Assembly: GCA_028565635.1 (NCBI GenBank)
Contig: JAOXYB010058945.1
Span: 1 to 25,210 of the forward strand
Direction: 5' to 3'
DNA length: 25,210 nt
Origin: Phoronis ovalis
Taxonomy: Eukaryota > Phoronida > Phoronidae
The notes beneath the pieces were generated by a model. It ran no database searches and had not been told where the DNA came from. It saw only the letters and a list, made by a program, of their open reading frames with translations. The translations under genes were made by a program, and so were the position numbers. This document shows positions 20,660 through 25,210 of this stretch, in pieces (position 1 is the stretch's first letter; each line of letters starts with the position of its first letter).

Positions 20660-21699
20660 AATTTTGCCATTTTCCGATATTTACTTAATTTTCTTCCTTT
20701 TTGGTGCAATATTTTTATATAAAGTACTGGTCACGTCACGTCAAAAGTAAAATTATTTCATCCAATCAAATTTCTAAGCAAAATTAACTGGCAAAGTTAA
20801 TTACATTCGTCACCAAATACATTGTATAGTATACAATAAAAATTCCCTTCTCCGGTTCCTTGTTATTGTAGATCGTAAGGTACAATAGTTAAAATAAATA
20901 TTTAAGTAGTAAATGCTCGCTCAATTTTACATGTTATGTTTATATAGAAACAAAAAATTTTAACTCACGACCGGAACAAAAGTAAAATGCTTACTAACAA
21001 CCTTTCTAACACGTAGTGTATATGCGTGTATCGAAACGGACCTTAAATGTGTAACTTGCGTGAACAGGCCTACCTAACCAGCGTAGACTCGAACCGTCAA
21101 TCCGCATTCGGACCTGTTTCCTACCATTCGAACCCATTTTTCGGGTTTCGCACCAAAATTCCTGCTACTCGAACCTTCATTTCCGGTTCGAGTAGCAGGA
21201 GAATGGGTTCGAATGGTAGGAAACAGGTCCGCGAATGCAGATTGACGGTTCGAGTCTACGCTGGTTAGGTAGGCCTGGTGAAGGGGATAATTTAAATTCT
21301 CAGATGATGACCAAAAAAGAAAGTTTACATAAATTCTATAGGGTATCTCATTATTTATAAAAATCCATTGTCTGAACATTCTGAAACCTAAAGCAGCACA
21401 TAAACCTTACTTAAATACAATTGAAGTTATTATTTGTACATGTTTTAAACAATACGTGTTTTGTTTGCCACTGAACAATTAAAATGTACACTATTATTGT
21501 ATCGCTGTTTGGTTTGACCAAGTAGCTATATAAAAAGCTATACAAAAATGTGACCTAATCCAAATATTTCATGTTTTCTCCATTTTTTATGTCTTAACAG
21601 ACCACAATGCTCGCTGCTCACGAAAGCCCCCCTATAGGCCTCTACACGCAGATGCTTTAATTGCGTGAAGTTTGTACTGTAATCAATATTATTTTTCAG
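20660..21699. other. Divergent intergenic region between gene D and fragment B
   Basis: Carries the upstream region of gene D and the foldback palindrome. No sequence resembling gene A exons 1-3 was found here, so B has no visible 5' part. Confidence 0.6.
21065..21277. mobile_element. Foldback palindrome, 213 bp
   Basis: From CAGGCCTACCTAACCAGCG to its complement CGCTGGTTAGGTAGGCCTG the arms are inverted copies with few mismatches; central loop 21176-21184. The left arm has about 22 extra bases (around 21139-21160) where the right arm has 2. Much richer in G+C and CG dinucleotides than its surroundings. [AG]TTCGA[AG] boxes repeat along the arms. No transposase; a non-autonomous foldback/MITE-type element is the best reading. 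Confidence 0.75.
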
Positions 21700-22178
21700 A
21701 CTGATGTGTTTCTTGGTCGAAGTGTATAATTATATTTCCGCATTCGCAGCATTTGTGGATAAAATAAAGTTGGATGAACTTTCTTATGAAGACAATGGCG
21801 GATTTAAAGATGCCATCCAAGAAATCGAAAACATGCATTACGAACAACTATGCAATGTCTTCAGTCACACTGTCACAACAAAAGGTGTGTATAATAAACT
21901 ATTTGCCTCCAAAACAAAAACTGTCGATGTAAATAATTCAGATGCGAATAGAACACAAGGTTGTCGGATCTGATTACTGTTTCTACTGAATGCTTAATGT
22001 ATATATTTCAGGTTTAACTATCCCGGAAACTGTTACTGCGGATATCATCCCGGCAGATGTTCGTAACATGGAAGGTACAGATCGGTGGATTCGAGATTAC
22101 ATCATTCTTCGAGATTATACCAAACTAATGGCCTACGTTCATGCTACATTCGAACATCTGCTGATAAACACGCCATAA
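21700..22178 (+). pseudogene. Fragment B: 5'-truncated duplicate of gene A exons 4-5
   Basis: Exons 21700-21884 and 22012-22178 keep the acceptor, the GTGTGT donor, the phase-1 junction and the stop of gene A. Of about 58 comparable exon-4 residues about 43 are identical, and helix D is nearly unchanged; one codon is missing in exon 5 (in frame). Counterparts of exons 1-3 and the signal peptide are absent upstream. The first codons carry one extra base relative to gene A (ACTGATGTGTTTC against ACTGATGAATTC), so a phase-0 upstream exon would not read through. An ATG at 21704 opens the frame, but any product would lack signal peptide and helix A. Probably a decaying duplicate; a remote or novel 5' exon is possible. 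Confidence 0.8.
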
Positions 22179-22620
22179 TATTCCTAAACGGCTTTTTGGA
22201 GGGGACTTTTTGAGCAAGTGCAGTCTTCCGTAAATTTTATTTGCGGATTTTTTCTTTAAACTCGACCTTTTAGCATGGGTCCTACGTATTTGCAAAATTC
22301 TGAGACAACAGCCTTTCTGTAAAATTTTTCGCTTGCTGTCAAGTTAAGTAATACATTTCATTAACAATTAATAAAAGAGAAGTTCTAAACTGCGCGCGAG
22401 AATTTTACCAGAATGGCTTTATTAAACGTACAGAGTTTTTGTGAATTTCCTGTGTAGTAACGTATCGTTACGCAGACACTTTATATTTATTACAAAACGA
22501 GTGGTTTGTATTCCGGCAATTTTGTATACCTATTCTAAAACTGTAAAACACACTAAACATTAGAATTACTTTAATTACTGAAAAAGAAAAATTAAAAATT
22601 TAATGCATTGTATGTGCAAT

Positions 22621-22701
22621 CAATGAGACATTTTTAAATGTCTCATTGTTTTTATAGTACATTTTTTAAAAGTTTCAATTAAAACTGAAACTTTTAAAAA
22701 A
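22621..22701 (+). repeat. Two hairpins in the 3' flank of fragment B
   Basis: A perfect 13-bp stem (CAATGAGACATTT, 22621-22633, with 22636-22648, loop TT) is followed by a perfect 15-bp stem (22662-22676 with 22687-22701, loop 10). They sit where the gene A copy has its own, different inverted repeat. Confidence 0.8.
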
Positions 22702-23455
22702 GGTGCTATAAAAACGATTTTATCATAGCATTCAATTATTATTAAAGTTTATTTTCCATATAGACAGTTAGATTTTTTTAAAATTAAAATTAAATAAAAT
22801 AATTAATACTAGAATCTTTTCTTGACGTATTCACTGAGACAAGCTTATGTTTATAAAATATCAAATAATTGTGAATTATTTAGTGCAGTTTGTTTAATAA
22901 ATAACGCATAAATGTTTCTTTTGTTGGTCAAGATATTGAGTGTTTTTAAACAGTAGCCTACGTTTGTTATAACACTATGTGTATTTTTTCTGCCACTATC
23001 TCACTGCCTAAATCTTATGAAATTTAAAAATTCAATTTAAAAATTCAAAAGTAGCGTTTAGAACCTGGTATCTAAGTAGGTATTGTTGGTACTGTTATAA
23101 TGCAATCATATTATGTTATACAGTAAAGTTTCACGTGAACCTCGAATTATTAAATGTTAGAGGTAGTAAGTTAAGAAAACGTGCAATTAAAAATGATCTC
23201 ATTTTTAAAAAAATCGGTTAGCCATTGCTCATTTCAAATATTTATTATGTTATTAAATTACTTCTTGTAAAACTTTTGTTTGGTAATTCGTTATCTTTAT
23301 ACTGGTTAAGTTTTTTATTTGTATATATTTGTTATTATTTAAATTATTTTGTTCCTAATAAATTTTTTATTGCTGTTGTATATAAAAATTGTGTTCATTT
23401 ATTACTCTATCCCGTGAGTGCCTTTCACACAACTCTTACTGCTTGCGGTTAAATT

Positions 23456-24260
23456 TTACAAAAAATGCTTCTCAATGCACCTTGATATCTTTTCAGTATA
23501 GTATGTTGTTAGGCCAGAACAAAAGAAACTTTGTTTAACGGGTGCGACCGCCTCAAATTTAGGGTGTTTATTTTTATTTTTTTTAAAATAAACCTTGTTT
23601 AACAGACGCGACAGTTTAAAAAAAGGAATTATTTAAAAAAAATGGTTATTGTTTAATATTTTTTCTTCTTTTAACACTAAAAAAAAATCCCGACTGACTT
23701 AGTTGTTAAGGGCTTTTGCCCGTTAAGCAGCTTATATTTTTGGCGTGATCTTACCCGAGTAAGGGGTAAAACATTTGCATGGCTGGGCATATCTTGACAA
23801 CCGTTCATCCGATTAAAAAAACGAAAATACACAGTGTACGTGTTTAGTTTAGATTAAGACATAACATAAATAACAATTAGTTACGATCAGTTACTGATAT
23901 GGACTATTTCTGAAAGTTAGTCTTTGTACCTAAAATTTGATAAAACGCAAAATTGTTGGCGTTTTTTCTCATATTAATTTAGAAATAGCAAAAAGGTGAT
24001 GAAAACGATCACTGAAACTAGAGTAAAGTACAAATATATATTAAAGTATACTTTTTACATAAGAAACAACGTCAAAACATCAATGCACTGCCCAAACTAC
24101 TTAAAAGAAAAAGGCGAATTATTTATTATTATTATTATTAAAATAATAATATCTAAAAACAAAATATAATTTTTATCTATGTTTTATAACGAAAAATAGC
24201 ATTTTTATATAAATGTCCTTATTTGTGTAATTACAATAAAAAAACTCATTTAACGCAAAA
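23456..24260. other. Intergenic DNA between fragment B and gene E
   Basis: No gene seen. Holds a short diverged direct repeat ([CT]TTGTTTAAC[AG]G[GA][TC]GCGAC at about 23530 and 23592), the second dispersed-repeat copy, and an ATT microsatellite at 24121-24150. Confidence 0.5.
23761..23825. repeat. Dispersed repeat, copy 2
   Basis: ATATCTTGACAACC..TCATCCGATT, preceded by GGGGTAAAACATTTGCATGG, pairs with 16641-16706. Confidence 0.6.
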
Positions 24261-24355
24261 AGCACCTCTTCGCAAGAAATAAATAAAGTTAGGCTTTTTT
24301 TTTGGCTTCACAGTTTTATCCAGTAATGCTGTTTCAACTTAAATAGTATAGCAAC

Positions 24356-24733
24356 TTAATTGTTACAGTCCATATTTCTTATAAAGGTTTCTAGATCTTT
24401 CAAAAAGTCCAGGAAATCTGTTATAAGATAAAATTTACACATTTCATGGTGAGCATTTGTAGACATACACGGCACCGGTCTTCGTACAATACTGATTGCT
24501 CTTGAATCCAACTCATCGTTGCTATTAGCTTCTAAACGGGTTTTTAAGGCAAAACGTAGCGGGCATAACAGTCGAGAATTGAAATGTGTCTCCAAATAGT
24601 GTTTGATTTTTTCATTGATTCGATTTGACTTGAGTTCTTCTAGACAGGTATCAGCCTCGTTTACAATGACGTCATCTAAATGCTTCCCAAATTTTAGTAA
24701 TATTTCGTAGTATTTTGACAATTTTGAATTCTC
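24356..24733 (-). CDS. Gene E: last exon of a gene D paralogue, 125 codons (partial)
   Basis: Minus strand, acceptor TTTATTTCAG, first codons ENSKLSKYYEILLKFGKHLDD, stop TAA at 24358-24356. Helix B, helix C (NSRLLCPLRFALK) and helix D (LITDFLDFLKDLETFIRNM) match gene D exon 4; four cysteines align (LLC, [QP]C, E[VM]C, CNN) and a fifth is near (TCLEE against ICRR). It is 15 residues longer than D, through insertions after helix B and before helix D. No disabling change. Gene D has a 509-bp intron before this exon, so exon 3 and the rest should lie beyond the window; none is seen in 24734-25210. Confidence 0.85.
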   Translation of the reverse strand, partial: ENSKLSKYYEILLKFGKHLDDVIVNEADTCLEELKSNRINEKIKHYLETHFNSRLLCPLRFALKTRLEANSNDELDSRAISIVRRPVPCMSTNAHHEMCKFYLITDFLDFLKDLETFIRNMDCNN

Positions 24734-25210
24734 CTGAAATAAAGAAAATAAATATTTTATAGTGTACTACTTTTAAGGACTCGTGATACAGGAAGCATTA
24801 ACTTTTTAAAAATATGTACTTTTAAATGTCTATTCTCTATTAAACCTAGGTTGAAATGTATATACACCACTTTGTATCTAGAGACCTTAAAAAAACAAGG
24901 AAACCAATTAATAAACAATATATAGTGAAACGAGAGAAGTACAAATGATACAGTCAGTCACTTTTCTAAAAAACCAGCTCATTTTGAGACATGTTTTATT
25001 ACAATTATCTAAATACATTTCAAGCTTAGAATAATGTAAACAAGTGAAAGAAAAGTGTCAAACTGGGATACTCTGCAGAATACTGATACATATAATGCCA
25101 TGTAATAATAATACTCTTATGATAAATAGGCCCCATTAAGTTTTCTTGACCGTATTTACACCCCTAACGAAGTGAAATTTTAACGATTACCTAACGAAGT
25201 GAAATTTCCA
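24734..25210 (-). other. Probable last intron of gene E (partial)
   Basis: Upstream of the gene E acceptor; no coding sequence resembling gene D exon 3. Ends in a 27-bp-period direct repeat at the window edge. Confidence 0.45.
25163..25207. repeat. Direct repeat, period 27 bp, at the window edge
   Basis: CCTAACGAAGTGAAATTT occurs at 25163-25180 and 25190-25207; the array may continue past the window. Confidence 0.8.

Larger units (their letters stand above)
21671..23455. repeat. Segmental duplication, right copy
   Basis: Matches 7760-9775 in order: exon 4, intron 4, exon 5, then TTTGCGG, ACTCGACCT, ATGGGTCCTA, GTGCTATAAAAA, CACTGAGACAAGCTTAT, GTTCCTAATAAA (23351-23362) and TTGCGGTTAA. Lacks the 174-bp element present in the left copy. 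Confidence 0.8.

Noticed and set aside
21065-21277. tRNA-derived element suggested by GGTTCGA boxes
   Set aside because: The B-box-like words recur in both arms through the palindrome, but no A box, acceptor stem or tRNA fold could be drawn.
21047-21379. Two open frames of 73 and 101 codons on opposite strands sharing LTVRVYAG
   Set aside because: Mirror images produced by the palindrome; not coding evidence.
21280-21699. Search for gene A-like exon 3 upstream of fragment B
   Set aside because: Nothing resembling the QQRFGDPQF segment or a phase-0 exon was found; B is treated as truncated.
4021-24733. IL-17-type (cystine-knot) cytokine, common in molluscs
   Set aside because: The proteins are helical with few conserved cysteines and lack the beta-strand cysteine pattern of IL-17.

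Overview
This is animal nuclear DNA: strongly AT-rich, with short coding exons bounded by GT..AG introns, TATA-type promoters and AATAAA signals, and no bacterial gene organisation. The species cannot be read from the sequence. Base composition, compact introns and small inverted-repeat elements would fit an invertebrate such as a bivalve mollusc, but that is a weak guess.

The window holds a cluster of small multi-exon genes for secreted, mostly helical proteins of about 220-256 residues. None of the open stretches of 60-140 residues is a gene by itself; several join by splicing. From left to right: gene A (+, five exons, 4021-8480, 250 aa); gene C (+, four exons, 12660-15905, 256 aa); gene D (-, four exons, 20531-18874, 221 aa); fragment B (+, 21700-22178), a copy of only the last two exons and 3' flank of gene A; and gene E (-, 24733-24356), a paralogue of the last exon of D that runs off the right edge. 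A and D share a W-x-[ST]-P-C-A-G-S motif just after the signal peptide. All five copies share a Leu-Cys in the same predicted helix. In A, C and D the signal peptide is split by a phase-1 intron after a very short first exon (MIFA-G in D, MLFA-V in C, nine codons in A).

A tiny first exon, a phase-1 intron in the signal peptide, phase-0 introns after helix A and after the A-B loop, four amphipathic helices, and a possible disulphide from the pre-helix-A segment to helix C together resemble the IL-6/LIF/G-CSF group of vertebrate class I helical cytokines. My leading hypothesis is therefore an invertebrate locus of four-helix cytokine-like genes. No residue-level match to a named family was seen, so function is inference.

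The cluster grew by duplication. About 1.8-2 kb from just upstream of A exon 4 to beyond its 3' UTR is repeated around B, and the 3' UTR and last exon of D are repeated in E. The arrangement suggests a repeated convergent unit, A-type (+) facing D-type (-).

The rest is introns, 3' UTRs, intergenic DNA and small repeats: a 174-bp inverted-repeat element with target-site duplication in the A copy and an empty site in the B copy, a 213-bp near-perfect foldback palindrome upstream of B, two tandem duplications in A intron 2, a 24-bp minisatellite, and a dispersed repeat seen twice. A perfect NF-kB-type palindrome lies upstream of gene A.
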